A DNA stretch of 52,756 nucleotides from Oscillospiraceae bacterium (GTDB taxonomy: Bacteria > Bacillota > Clostridia > Oscillospirales > Acutalibacteraceae). A program made the translations under genes and the position numbers. The notes below the pieces were generated by a model. It worked only from the letters and a program-made list of their open reading frames with translations, did no database searches and had not been told where the DNA came from. Position 1 is the stretch's first letter. Each line of letters opens with the position of its first letter. Shown one piece after another: positions 36,054 through 44,875 of this stretch. The stretch covers positions 1 through 52,756 of the forward strand of contig SVQC01000006.1 of NCBI GenBank assembly GCA_015065585.1. Reading direction: 5' to 3'.

Positions 36054-36708
36054 ACTTATTGTAATAGAGGGACTTGACGGAAGCGGAAAGTCTACTCAGC
36101 TTGACCTTTTATATAAAAGACTTACTGATATGGGAATTGACTGCAAAAGCGTTTCTTTCCCCGATTATGAACACCCTTCAAGTACCTTGGTTAAAATGTA
36201 TCTTAGCGGTGAGTTTGGCAAAGAACCTTCTGATGTTAACGCTTATGCCGCTTCAACATTCTATGCTGTTGACAGATATGCTTCATTTAAGAAATACTGG
36301 GGCGAATATTATAATAACGGCGGAGTTGTTATTGCAGGTCGCTATGTTACCTCAAACGCCGTGCATCAAAATTCTAAATTAGACCCGTCTTTATGGGAAG
36401 CCTTTCTTGATTGGCTATATGATTTTGAGTACGTTAAAATGGGGATACCCAAACCAGATAAGGTTATTTTTCTTGATATGCCTATTGAGGTTTCCCAGAA
36501 GCTTATGACCGGAAGATATGAAGGTAACGAAGAAAAAAAGGATATTCACGAAAGAAACACCGATTATCTTGAGCATTGCAGAAAATCTGCTCTTTTTACT
36601 GCCGAGTATTCAGGCTGGCAGAAAATTTCCTGCGCAAATGGGGACAATGCCCGTACAATTGAAGAGATTTCCGACGATGTTCTAGCGGCTGTACTTTCTG
36701 TTTTGTAA
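36046..36708 (+). CDS. tmk: Thymidylate kinase
   Basis: Phosphorylates dTMP to dTDP. The 220-residue protein starts with MGKLIVIEGLDGSGKST (P-loop 9-16), has DRY in AVDRYAS and the base-binding GRYVTSNAVHQ. I chose the ATG at 36046, which overlaps the end of thyX; the in-frame ATG at 36037 would only add three residues. AGCGGTGAA serves as ribosome binding site. Confidence 0.94.
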   Translation: MGKLIVIEGLDGSGKSTQLDLLYKRLTDMGIDCKSVSFPDYEHPSSTLVKMYLSGEFGKEPSDVNAYAASTFYAVDRYASFKKYWGEYYNNGGVVIAGRYVTSNAVHQNSKLDPSLWEAFLDWLYDFEYVKMGIPKPDKVIFLDMPIEVSQKLMTGRYEGNEEKKDIHERNTDYLEHCRKSALFTAEYSGWQKISCANGDNARTIEEISDDVLAAVLSVL

Positions 36709-36717
36709 GGAGTAATT

Positions 36718-37266
36718 ATGGTTTATGTTTTTTTAGCCGACGGCTTTGAAGAAATAGAAGCTGTCGCTCCTATAGATATTTTACGAAGACTGAACATCCC
36801 CGTTACCATAGTGGGCGTAACGGGCAAAAGCGTTAAAGGAAGCCATAATATTTGTATAGACGCTGATATTAGTATTGACCAAAAAGATTTTGAAGATGCA
36901 ACGGCTTTAGTACTTCCGGGAGGTATGCCGGGAACAACCAACCTGTTAAACAACGATAAACTTTGTCAGGTAATAAGCGAGCAGTCAAAAAAAGGAAAAA
37001 TAATCGCTGCCCTTTGTGCTGCTCCGTCAATTCTTTCAAAATTAGGTCTTTTAAAGGCTAGAGATTTTACCTGCTATCCCGGTTTTGAAAAAAATTCGGG
37101 TGGTAACTATAAAAATCTTCCTCTTGTTATTAGTGAGGGTAAATTTACCCTTATTACCGCTTGGGGACCTGGTGCTGCCTACCGTTTCGGCTTTGCTTTA
37201 GCTGAGAAAATAACAGGTGAAAATGTAGATAACTTAAAAGCATCAATGATGATGTGCGGAGACTGA
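36718..37266 (+). CDS. DJ-1/PfpI family protein
   Basis: A 182-residue member of the DJ-1/ThiJ class (YajL-like). It starts MVYVFLADGFEEIEAVAP, with the conserved Glu, has LPGGMPG, and the nucleophile-elbow Cys in ALCAAPS. Such proteins act as chaperones, deglycases or glyoxalases; the exact role is disputed. It sits 9 nt after tmk and 4 nt before mltG. Confidence 0.9.
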   Translation: MVYVFLADGFEEIEAVAPIDILRRLNIPVTIVGVTGKSVKGSHNICIDADISIDQKDFEDATALVLPGGMPGTTNLLNNDKLCQVISEQSKKGKIIAALCAAPSILSKLGLLKARDFTCYPGFEKNSGGNYKNLPLVISEGKFTLITAWGPGAAYRFGFALAEKITGENVDNLKASMMMCGD

Positions 37267-37270
37267 TAAA

Positions 37271-38443
37271 ATGGATGAATATAAAGAAATAAATACTGAA
37301 AATGAAGTATTGGACCTTGCTGAGTTTTCAGATAAAAAAGCTGAAGAAAAAAAGAGTAAAAAAATCAAAAAACCCTTGCTTCATATCATTATAAGCCTAG
37401 GTGCTGTTGGCCTTGTTATGCTTGGCGTTTTGACCTTTGCTCTTCTTGATATGAACGGTAATTTTAACAAGAAAGATACCAATATCCTTATTGAAAAAGG
37501 TACACCCTCCGTTCGCGTTGCGGAGATTTTAGAGGAAAACGGTGTTATTAAAAGCTCTTTTATTTTCAGGGTTTATTCTAAACTTAACGGATATGACAGT
37601 AAGTTTCAGTACGGCGCTTATGATATTAAGGCAAAAAGCGGATACAAAGAAATTGCTACTAAGCTGATTACCGAGGGCGCCGTTCTAGAAAGCGTTACCG
37701 TAACAATCCCCGAGGGAACGGGAATTAATGATTACGTTAAGGACGTAAACGGCAAAGATGTTACCGTTCCCGGTATTGCCACCCTACTCAGTAATGCAGG
37801 TGTATGCAGTAAAGAGGACTTCTTTAAGGCTCTTAAAAACGCAGAGTATAACGGCGAGATTTTCGCTTCTGTAAACAGTGAGAATACCTATTATGCCTTG
37901 GAAGGTTATCTTTTCCCCGACACCTACGAGTTTTACAGTTATAACTCGGAAGAATGTGCCGTCCTTGCCGTAAATAAGATGCTGAGCCAGATGGAAAAGG
38001 TTATAGACGAAGATATAAAAGCTAAAGCTAAGCAGAAGGGTATGAGCATAAATGAGCTTTTAACCCTGGCATCTGTGGTTCAGATGGAGGCAGGTCTTGA
38101 TACGGAGGGTATGCCAAAGGTTGTTGCAGTATTTAATAACCGTCTTGCTTTAGACGGAAAACTTGGTTCGTCGCCAACCTGTTATTACGGCCGTTCCTTC
38201 AGTAATGATGACGGCAGATACGATACTTATGAAATAAAGGGGCTTCCTCCCGGACCACTTTGTTCTCCCGGTAAAGAAGCTATAAATGCTGTACTTAATC
38301 CCGAACCTAACTTTAATCAGTATTTGTATTTTGTTACCGATAAAAACGGAAAGTTTTATTTCCATAAAACCTATGACGAGCAAAATGCTACCATAAACCG
38401 TCTTAAAAAGGAAGGCAATTGGATATATGAGTATCTCGACTAA
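37271..38443 (+). CDS. mltG: Endolytic murein transglycosylase MltG
   Basis: Cuts nascent glycan strands in the cell wall. The 390-residue protein has a charged cytoplasmic N-terminus (1-38), one membrane helix (about 40-60), a LysM-like region, then the YceG domain with LEGYLFPDTYEFY, the catalytic Glu in VVQMEA, VFNNRL, and YYGR...YDTY. It overlaps the U32 peptidase gene by 17 bp. Confidence 0.93.
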   Translation: MDEYKEINTENEVLDLAEFSDKKAEEKKSKKIKKPLLHIIISLGAVGLVMLGVLTFALLDMNGNFNKKDTNILIEKGTPSVRVAEILEENGVIKSSFIFRVYSKLNGYDSKFQYGAYDIKAKSGYKEIATKLITEGAVLESVTVTIPEGTGINDYVKDVNGKDVTVPGIATLLSNAGVCSKEDFFKALKNAEYNGEIFASVNSENTYYALEGYLFPDTYEFYSYNSEECAVLAVNKMLSQMEKVIDEDIKAKAKQKGMSINELLTLASVVQMEAGLDTEGMPKVVAVFNNRLALDGKLGSSPTCYYGRSFSNDDGRYDTYEIKGLPPGPLCSPGKEAINAVLNPEPNFNQYLYFVTDKNGKFYFHKTYDEQNATINRLKKEGNWIYEYLD

Positions 38444-39656
38444 CAGAAAAATACCTGAACTTTTATGTCCTGCCGGTGATTTGACCCGTCTTATTGCCGC
38501 CGTTGATTATGGCGCTGACGCCGTTTATCTTGCGGGAGAAGAATTCGGTATGCGAACCGCCGCCACTAATTTTGGCGCTGAAGATTTAATAAAGGGCGTT
38601 GAGTATGCTCACAGCAACGGCGTTAAAGTACACGTTGCCTGTAACACCGTTCCTCATAACGAGGAAATGAGCCGACTTCCCGAGTTTCTTATAAGCCTTG
38701 AAAAAGCGGGTGTTGATGCCATTATTGCAAGTGACATCGGTACTATGGGTATGGTTAAAAAATATGCTCCCTCTGTAGAACTTCACGTATCGGTTCAATC
38801 GGGCATCTGTAACTATGTTACCGCAAATGCCTTTTATGATATGGGTGCAAAAAGAATAGTTCTTGCGAGAGAGCTTTCTCTTGAGGAAATTAAAGAAATA
38901 AGAGAAAAAACGCCAAAAGACCTTGAAATAGAATGCTTTGCTCACGGTGCTATGTGTGTTTCTTTCTCGGCAAGATGTCTTCTCTCCAGTTATATGACGG
39001 GTAGAGATGCAAATCGCGGTGACTGTGCCCAGCCCTGCCGTTGGAACTATTCTCTTATGGAGGAAAAGCGACCGGGACAGTATTTTGATATTACCGAAAC
39101 CGATAAGGGAAGCTATATTCTTAATGCTAACGATATGTGTATGGCGCCTTATCTTGATAAGCTTTCTGAAATAGGAATTGACAGTATTAAAATCGAGGGA
39201 AGGGCAAAATCTCACTACTACGTTGCTGTTACTACAAATGCTTATCGTGCCGCTCTAGATAGTCTTAAAAACTGTGACGGCGAGTGGAGTCTTGAGCCTT
39301 GGATTGCTGAGGAGCTTGACAAAATAAGTCATCGACCATATAGTACGGGGTTTTATTTTGGAACTCCTGCTCAGACCTATGAGAGCGCCGGTTATGTTAG
39401 AGATTATTCGGTTGCCGCTGTTGTTACGGGATACAACGACGGCTGCATCGAGGCGATTATGAAAAACAAATTTTACGTAGGGCAGGAATTTGACTGCCTT
39501 TGCGTAAAGGAAGAGCCCTTTATTCTTAAAGCAAAGGAACTCTTTAACGGTAAGGGAGAGGCTATTGATAATGCACCGCATCCTATGATGACGGTAAAAA
39601 TACCTTGCGATAGAAAAGTGCCGAAGGGCTCACTTTTAAGAATGAAAAACGAATAA
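38427..39656 (+). CDS. Peptidase U32 family protein
   Basis: A 409-residue member of the U32 family, relatives of which include collagenase-like proteases and RNA/tRNA hydroxylation factors (RlhA, TrhP). The defining motif is present: ECFAHGAMCVSFSARC followed by GDCAQPCRWNY, with four Fe-S-type cysteines. It starts LLCPAGDLTRL, the usual TIM-barrel beginning. In Clostridia a U32 gene near mltG is common. Which of the U32 activities applies cannot be told from the sequence. Confidence 0.9.
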   Translation: MSISTNRKIPELLCPAGDLTRLIAAVDYGADAVYLAGEEFGMRTAATNFGAEDLIKGVEYAHSNGVKVHVACNTVPHNEEMSRLPEFLISLEKAGVDAIIASDIGTMGMVKKYAPSVELHVSVQSGICNYVTANAFYDMGAKRIVLARELSLEEIKEIREKTPKDLEIECFAHGAMCVSFSARCLLSSYMTGRDANRGDCAQPCRWNYSLMEEKRPGQYFDITETDKGSYILNANDMCMAPYLDKLSEIGIDSIKIEGRAKSHYYVAVTTNAYRAALDSLKNCDGEWSLEPWIAEELDKISHRPYSTGFYFGTPAQTYESAGYVRDYSVAAVVTGYNDGCIEAIMKNKFYVGQEFDCLCVKEEPFILKAKELFNGKGEAIDNAPHPMMTVKIPCDRKVPKGSLLRMKNE

Positions 39657-39660
39657 AAAA

Positions 39661-39697
39661 TCACCCTGAGGAAAAACTACTCAGGGTGATTTTTTTG
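39661..39697 (+). terminator. Terminator after the U32 peptidase gene
   Basis: TCACCCTGAG (39661-39670) pairs with CTCAGGGTGA (39680-39689) followed by seven T. The next gene begins inside the T-tract. Confidence 0.88.
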
Positions 39698-41287
39698 CGT
39701 ACAAACAGTTTGCGGACAGCATTGGTTTTCGTATTTATAATGGTGATGTTTTTAGTCTGCTCGGCGAGAATAGTTTCGATAAATAACGACAGCAGGGTAC
39801 AGGCGGGTATAAATCAGCACTATATAAACGTAAATATTGCTTCAAACCGCGGTAGAATTTTTGATTGTAACGGTAACGCATTAACGGGGGAAAAATACCA
39901 GAACGTAGCTGTTATAACCCCAAATCCCCAGACCGTTATGTATTGTAGTACGGCTTTTTTTGGTGAGGAAAAAATCAGTGTTTTGGGGAAACTGAAAAAC
40001 GGAAAACCTGCTGTTGTTAAAGACCGTGAAATTTCGTGCGCAGGGGTTATAAACGTTAAGGTGCCGCTATGGGAAAATGATGGGTTTTGCGCCCATATTC
40101 TAGGCTACACTGACTCGTCAATGCATGGTGTTTCGGGTCTTGAGAAGGCTTTGGATAAATATTTGTACAGTGATGAAAAAATAAGTGTGAAATATGCTGC
40201 TAAGGCAAACGGAGAGGTACTAAGCGGTATCGAACCGGAAGTTTTTGGCGACCGTCTTTCCACCTCCGGTGTTATTACTACAATAGATAGAAATGTGCAG
40301 ACCGTAATAGAAAACAGCGCAACACAGCTTGAAAAAGGCGCTATTGTGGTAAGCGAATGTAAGACTGGTAAGATACGGGGTATGTTAAGTCGTCCAACCT
40401 TTAATCTCAGTGATATAAATGAATCTATTGACAGCGAGGATTCGCCGTTTCTAAACCGTGCCTTAAGCAGTTATAATGTCGGCTCGGCTTTTAAACCTTT
40501 GGTGGCTTCAATAAATGGGTATGAGGGATTCGTTACCGAGTGTAACGGAAGCACAGTTATAGGTAAAAATACCTTTTTTTGTCACGACCATTCGGGACAT
40601 GGCAGAGTAAATATGGGCGAAGCAATTATTAATTCCTGTAACACCTATTTTTATCGCTTTTCTTTATCTGTAGGTAAAGATAAAATTTATGAAACAGCAA
40701 CCCTTTTTGGTTTTGGATATAATAAAACCCTTTGCGATGGAATTTCGACCATTGGAGAAACAATCCCCGATAGAAAAAGTCTTGAAAGTAACAGTGCACT
40801 TGCTAATTTTTCAATAGGTCAGGGAAGTCTTTTGGCCTCTCCCGTTACAATGTTGTCTCTATATTCTGCAATTGCCTGTGACGGAGAGTACCGTTTGCCT
40901 ATTTTGTTAGAGGCGGTAATGGAAAATGCAACAGTTACCGACACTTTTGACATAAACCCTGCTACAAAGGCTATGAGCAAAGAAAAAGCCAGTATGTTAA
41001 AGGGATATTTAAAAGAGGTTGTAACAAAAGGGACAGGTAGAAACGCTTTTAGCGAACAGGTAGAAGTGGCGGGAAAAACCGCTACGGCGCAGACGGGTTG
41101 GAAAGATGAAAATGGGAATTTTAAAGAACATTCATGGTTTTGTGGGTTTTTCCCTGCCGATAACCCTGAATATACGGTGGTTGTACTTGTTGAGGACAGC
41201 GCCAATACCAAGGATTCGGCTACGGGAATATTTCGAGAAATTGCCGAAGGTTTAAGTTCGAATTCGGTTGACAAAAGCACCTTTTAA
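39695..41287 (+). CDS. Penicillin-binding protein, class B-like transpeptidase
   Basis: Cross-links peptidoglycan outside the membrane. Residues 5-25 are a membrane anchor, followed by the dimerisation-type segment NRGRIFDCNGNAL. The transpeptidase has SAFK (Ser264) and SCN (314-316), but the third motif reads KTATAQTG (Lys461) in place of KTG. It is shorter than FtsI/SpoVD and lacks PASTA domains, so it may be a PbpA-like elongation or sporulation enzyme. The start is ambiguous: TTG 39695 follows AGGGTG by 6 nt; a GTG at 39686 lies in the terminator stem. Confidence 0.88.
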   Translation: MRTNSLRTALVFVFIMVMFLVCSARIVSINNDSRVQAGINQHYINVNIASNRGRIFDCNGNALTGEKYQNVAVITPNPQTVMYCSTAFFGEEKISVLGKLKNGKPAVVKDREISCAGVINVKVPLWENDGFCAHILGYTDSSMHGVSGLEKALDKYLYSDEKISVKYAAKANGEVLSGIEPEVFGDRLSTSGVITTIDRNVQTVIENSATQLEKGAIVVSECKTGKIRGMLSRPTFNLSDINESIDSEDSPFLNRALSSYNVGSAFKPLVASINGYEGFVTECNGSTVIGKNTFFCHDHSGHGRVNMGEAIINSCNTYFYRFSLSVGKDKIYETATLFGFGYNKTLCDGISTIGETIPDRKSLESNSALANFSIGQGSLLASPVTMLSLYSAIACDGEYRLPILLEAVMENATVTDTFDINPATKAMSKEKASMLKGYLKEVVTKGTGRNAFSEQVEVAGKTATAQTGWKDENGNFKEHSWFCGFFPADNPEYTVVVLVEDSANTKDSATGIFREIAEGLSSNSVDKSTF

Positions 41288-41343
41288 TTATATAATAACT
41301 TTGTATGTTTATATATTATTTAAGCGATTGCGAGGAATTTAAA

Positions 41344-43968
41344 ATGCAGTGGACTTCATTAAACGAACTCAGAGAAAAATATCTTTCTTTTTTTGAAAGC
41401 AAAGGACATTTACGTCTTGGCAGTTTTTCTCTTGTTCCCAATAACGATAAATCCTTATTACTTATAAATTCGGGTATGGCGCCTATGAAAAAGTATTTCA
41501 CAGGTGAGGTTACACCTCCGAGAAACAGAGTTACCACCTGCCAAAAGTGTATCAGAACTCCTGACCTTGAGCGAGTAGGCCATACTGCTCGTCACGGTAC
41601 ATACTTTGAAATGCTGGGTAATTTCTCCTTCGGTGATTATTTCAAAAATGAGGCTATTGAATGGGCTTGGGAATTTTTGACCAAAACCCTTGAAATTCCT
41701 GCTGAGCTTTTATGGCCGTCGGTTTATGAGGAAGACGATGAGGCATACAATATTTGGAAAAATAAAATCGGTGTAGATGAAAGCCATATTGTTCGCCTTG
41801 GCAAAGAGGACAATTTCTGGGAACATGGCACAGGTCCTTGCGGCCCTTGCAGTGAAATTTATTTTGACCGCGGTATAAAATACGGTTGCGGAAGTAAAGA
41901 CTGTAAACCCGGCTGTGAATGTGACAGATATATGGAAATCTGGAATAATGTTTTCTCGCAGTTTAACAATATGGGTGACGGCACCTATACTGAGCTTGAG
42001 CATAAAAATATTGATACTGGTATGGGCCTTGAAAGACTTGCCTGTGTAATGCAGGATGTTGATAATATGTTTGAGGTTGATACCATTAAAAATATTATTA
42101 ACAAGGTTTGCAGTATTTCGGGCAAAACCTATGGTGATGACAACAAGGTTGATATTTCTATAAGAGCTATCACCGACCATAGCAGAGCAGCAACCTTTAT
42201 GATTAGTGACGGTATTATGCCTTCTAATGAGGGAAGAGGATATGTGCTCCGCCGTCTAATCCGCCGCGCTGCCCGTCACGGCAGAATGCTTGGCATTAAC
42301 CGTCCTTTCCTTGTGGAAATGTGCGACGCCGTAATTAATGAAAATAAAAATGCTTATACTGAGCTTTCCGAGAAAGAAACCCTGATTAAAAAGGTTCTTG
42401 CTACCGAGGAAGCCGCATTCTCAAAGACTATTGACCAAGGTCTTGCTATTATTGCTGACCTTACCAAAAACGGCGGTGTGGTTTCGGGCGAGGATGCTTT
42501 CCGCCTTTACGATACCTACGGATTCCCCCTTGACCTTACTAAAGATATTCTTCTTGAAAAGAATATGACGGTTGATGAAGAAACCTTCAATAAGCTTATG
42601 CAGGAACAGCGCCAAAAGGCAAGAGAGGGCAGAAAATCTGCTGATGCTGAGTCCTGGAAGAGCGACGGAATCTCCTTTGACGAGACTGACGATACCATAT
42701 TTACCGGTTATACCGATGAGGTTACGTTAGGCACGGTAAAGGCTATCGTGGTTGGGGGCGAAAAAAATGATATTATATCCGAGAACAATAAAGGCATTAT
42801 TGTTCTTGATAAAACCTGTTTCTATGCCGAAAGCGGCGGACAGGTTGGTGATACCGGTATTATTGAAACTGAAAACGGCTGTTTTGTAGTTGAAAATACT
42901 ACTAAGAACGGCGGCATCTTTATGCATTTTGGATTTATGGAAAAAGGAAGCTTCTCTGCAGGAGACAGCGTTAAGGCTGTTATTGATACAGCAAGAAGAA
43001 ATGCTATCCGACGCAATCATACTGCTGCCCATCTTCTCCAGGCTGGGCTCAGAAAGGTTCTGGGCACCCACGTAGAGCAGGCAGGTCAGCTTGTAAACGA
43101 AAAGGCTGTACGTTTCGACTTCACCCATTTTTCCGCTATGACTGATGATGAAATTGCTGAGGTAGAAGCATTTGTAAATGCCGCCATATTAAGCGGTATT
43201 GAGGTTGATAACCGTGAAATGCCTATCGAAGAAGCAAAGAAAATGGGTGCTATGGCTCTCTTTGGCGAAAAATACGGTGATGTTGTAAGGGTTGTAAACG
43301 TAGAGGGCGCATCGGTTGAGCTTTGCGGTGGTACTCATATTGATAATTCTGCAAAAATCGGTTTGTTCCATATTATTTCCGAATCAGGCGTTGCCGCAGG
43401 CGTAAGAAGAATTGAGGCTGTAACCGGTACCGGTGTTCTTGATACTCTTATTCATTATAAAGATATAATTGATGATACGGCTTCCTCTATTAAATGCGGT
43501 AACTTTGAGGAACTAGCAAAACATTCCGCTGCATTGGTGGCTGAAGGTAAAGAAAAGGATAAGAAAATTTCTGCTCTTGAGGCGAAACTTGCCGGCGGTA
43601 AGCTTGATGAGGTTCTCAAAAATGCTACCGTTATTGGTGAAATTTCGGTTGTTGCTGCTGTTATTGAGGGTGCTTCAGGGGAAGAACTTAAAAATATGGC
43701 AGAAAAGGTTAAGGGTGATAATACAAAAGCCGTTGCCGTTTTTGCAGGTATTAATGACTCTAAGCTTACCTTCTGCGCCGCTTGCGGTAATGATGCCGTA
43801 AAGAAAGGTGCTAACGCAGGAAACCTTGTAAGAAAGGTTTCTGAAATTGCCGGCGGCAAGGGCGGCGGCCGTCCTGATTTTGCTATGGCCGGCGGTAAAG
43901 ACGTAAATCTTGCTAAAAATGCTATTGACGCTGTTATAAACCTTGTTAAAGAACAGATAGGAGAATAA
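41344..43968 (+). CDS. alaS: Alanine--tRNA ligase
   Basis: Charges tRNA-Ala and edits mischarged products. The 874-residue protein starts with the class II core (LREKYLSFFESKGH, TPDLERVGHTARHGTYFEMLGNFS), contains the editing domain zinc motifs RNHTAAHLL and CGGTH, and ends with a Gly-rich DHHA1 domain (GKGGGRPDFAMAGG). The ATG at 41344 is preceded by GCGAGGA. It is 2 bp from the HIT gene. Confidence 0.97.
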   Translation: MQWTSLNELREKYLSFFESKGHLRLGSFSLVPNNDKSLLLINSGMAPMKKYFTGEVTPPRNRVTTCQKCIRTPDLERVGHTARHGTYFEMLGNFSFGDYFKNEAIEWAWEFLTKTLEIPAELLWPSVYEEDDEAYNIWKNKIGVDESHIVRLGKEDNFWEHGTGPCGPCSEIYFDRGIKYGCGSKDCKPGCECDRYMEIWNNVFSQFNNMGDGTYTELEHKNIDTGMGLERLACVMQDVDNMFEVDTIKNIINKVCSISGKTYGDDNKVDISIRAITDHSRAATFMISDGIMPSNEGRGYVLRRLIRRAARHGRMLGINRPFLVEMCDAVINENKNAYTELSEKETLIKKVLATEEAAFSKTIDQGLAIIADLTKNGGVVSGEDAFRLYDTYGFPLDLTKDILLEKNMTVDEETFNKLMQEQRQKAREGRKSADAESWKSDGISFDETDDTIFTGYTDEVTLGTVKAIVVGGEKNDIISENNKGIIVLDKTCFYAESGGQVGDTGIIETENGCFVVENTTKNGGIFMHFGFMEKGSFSAGDSVKAVIDTARRNAIRRNHTAAHLLQAGLRKVLGTHVEQAGQLVNEKAVRFDFTHFSAMTDDEIAEVEAFVNAAILSGIEVDNREMPIEEAKKMGAMALFGEKYGDVVRVVNVEGASVELCGGTHIDNSAKIGLFHIISESGVAAGVRRIEAVTGTGVLDTLIHYKDIIDDTASSIKCGNFEELAKHSAALVAEGKEKDKKISALEAKLAGGKLDEVLKNATVIGEISVVAAVIEGASGEELKNMAEKVKGDNTKAVAVFAGINDSKLTFCAACGNDAVKKGANAGNLVRKVSEIAGGKGGGRPDFAMAGGKDVNLAKNAIDAVINLVKEQIGE

Positions 43969-43970
43969 AG

Positions 43971-44309
43971 ATGGACTGTTTATTCTGTAAAATAGTAGCC
44001 GGGGAAATTCCGTCAACAAAAATATATGAAGACGAGTATGTTTATGCTTTTGCGGATATCGACCCACAGGCTCCTTTTCATGCTATAGTTATTCCGAAGG
44101 AGCATATTTGCTGTGCTGATAAGATTGACGAAACGAATAGCTTTCTTATTGCAAAGGTTTTTGAGGCAATAGCAAAAATCTCTAAACAGGAAAATCTTGA
44201 AAAAGGCTACCGTGTTGTAAATAACTGCGGTGAGCAGGGAGGACAGACCGTTGGCCATATACATTTTCATCTCCTTGCCCGCAGAAATCTTGCTTGGCCT
44301 CCGGGCTGA
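43971..44309 (+). CDS. HIT family (histidine triad) hydrolase
   Basis: A 112-residue HinT-type purine nucleoside phosphoramidate hydrolase. It has the N-terminal CLFCKIVAGEIPS, with two zinc-type cysteines, and the catalytic triad motif GHIHFHLL near the C-terminus. Its usual length and its position just after alaS fit; HinT hydrolyses aminoacyl adenylates in several bacteria, so this coupling may be functional (inference). Confidence 0.94.
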   Translation: MDCLFCKIVAGEIPSTKIYEDEYVYAFADIDPQAPFHAIVIPKEHICCADKIDETNSFLIAKVFEAIAKISKQENLEKGYRVVNNCGEQGGQTVGHIHFHLLARRNLAWPPG

Positions 44310-44335
44310 TAGTCGTTAAAGAAAGGTCGGTTTTT

Positions 44336-44875
44336 ATGGCTGAATTTTACAATATGAAAATTGCAGGGCTTGATAGAAGTCTTCAACTTTTTGACGTTAA
44401 CGAAAGCCTTAGTATTGCCGGTTTTATTATTTTCGGAGATACCGAGCTTACTATTAACGCCAGTAAAGAACTTCTTAAAAAATGCCCCGAATTTGACGTA
44501 ATACTCACTCCTGAGGCAAAAAGCATACCTATTGCTTATGAAATGTCACGCCAATCAGGTAAGCCTTACATAGTTGCAAGAAAAGGTGTTAAGGTATATA
44601 TGGGTAATCCCATTAAGGTTACCGTTCGTTCTATTACAACTCAAAAGGAGCAGACTCTTTATCTAGGAGAGGCTGAAGTTGAAACCATTAAGGGTAAAAG
44701 GGTGCTTATCGTAGACGACGTTATCAGTACCGGAGAATCCCTTAATGCCGTTAGAGAACTTCTCAGTAAAGCCGGCGGCACAGAAGCCGCTTCCTGCGCT
44801 GTTCTGGCTGAGGGTGATGCTGCAGACAGAGATGATATTATCTTCCTTGAAAAACTTCCCCTTTTCTTCAAATAA
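44336..44875 (+). CDS. Purine-type phosphoribosyltransferase
   Basis: A 179-residue type I phosphoribosyltransferase. The PRPP-binding motif is VLIVDDVISTGES and the phosphate-binding region PEAKSIPIAYEMSRQSGKP resembles adenine and xanthine phosphoribosyltransferases. The base cannot be fixed; an adenine-type (Apt-like) enzyme is likely. The start is the ATG at 44336 after GAAAGG; in-frame codons from 44294 would overlap the HIT gene. Its end overlaps the presumed start of the comEC-like gene. Confidence 0.88.
   Translation: MAEFYNMKIAGLDRSLQLFDVNESLSIAGFIIFGDTELTINASKELLKKCPEFDVILTPEAKSIPIAYEMSRQSGKPYIVARKGVKVYMGNPIKVTVRSITTQKEQTLYLGEAEVETIKGKRVLIVDDVISTGESLNAVRELLSKAGGTEAASCAVLAEGDAADRDDIIFLEKLPLFFK

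Noticed and set aside
38586..39215. Minus-strand 209-codon frame
   Set aside because: Antisense to the U32 gene, whose motif is certain.
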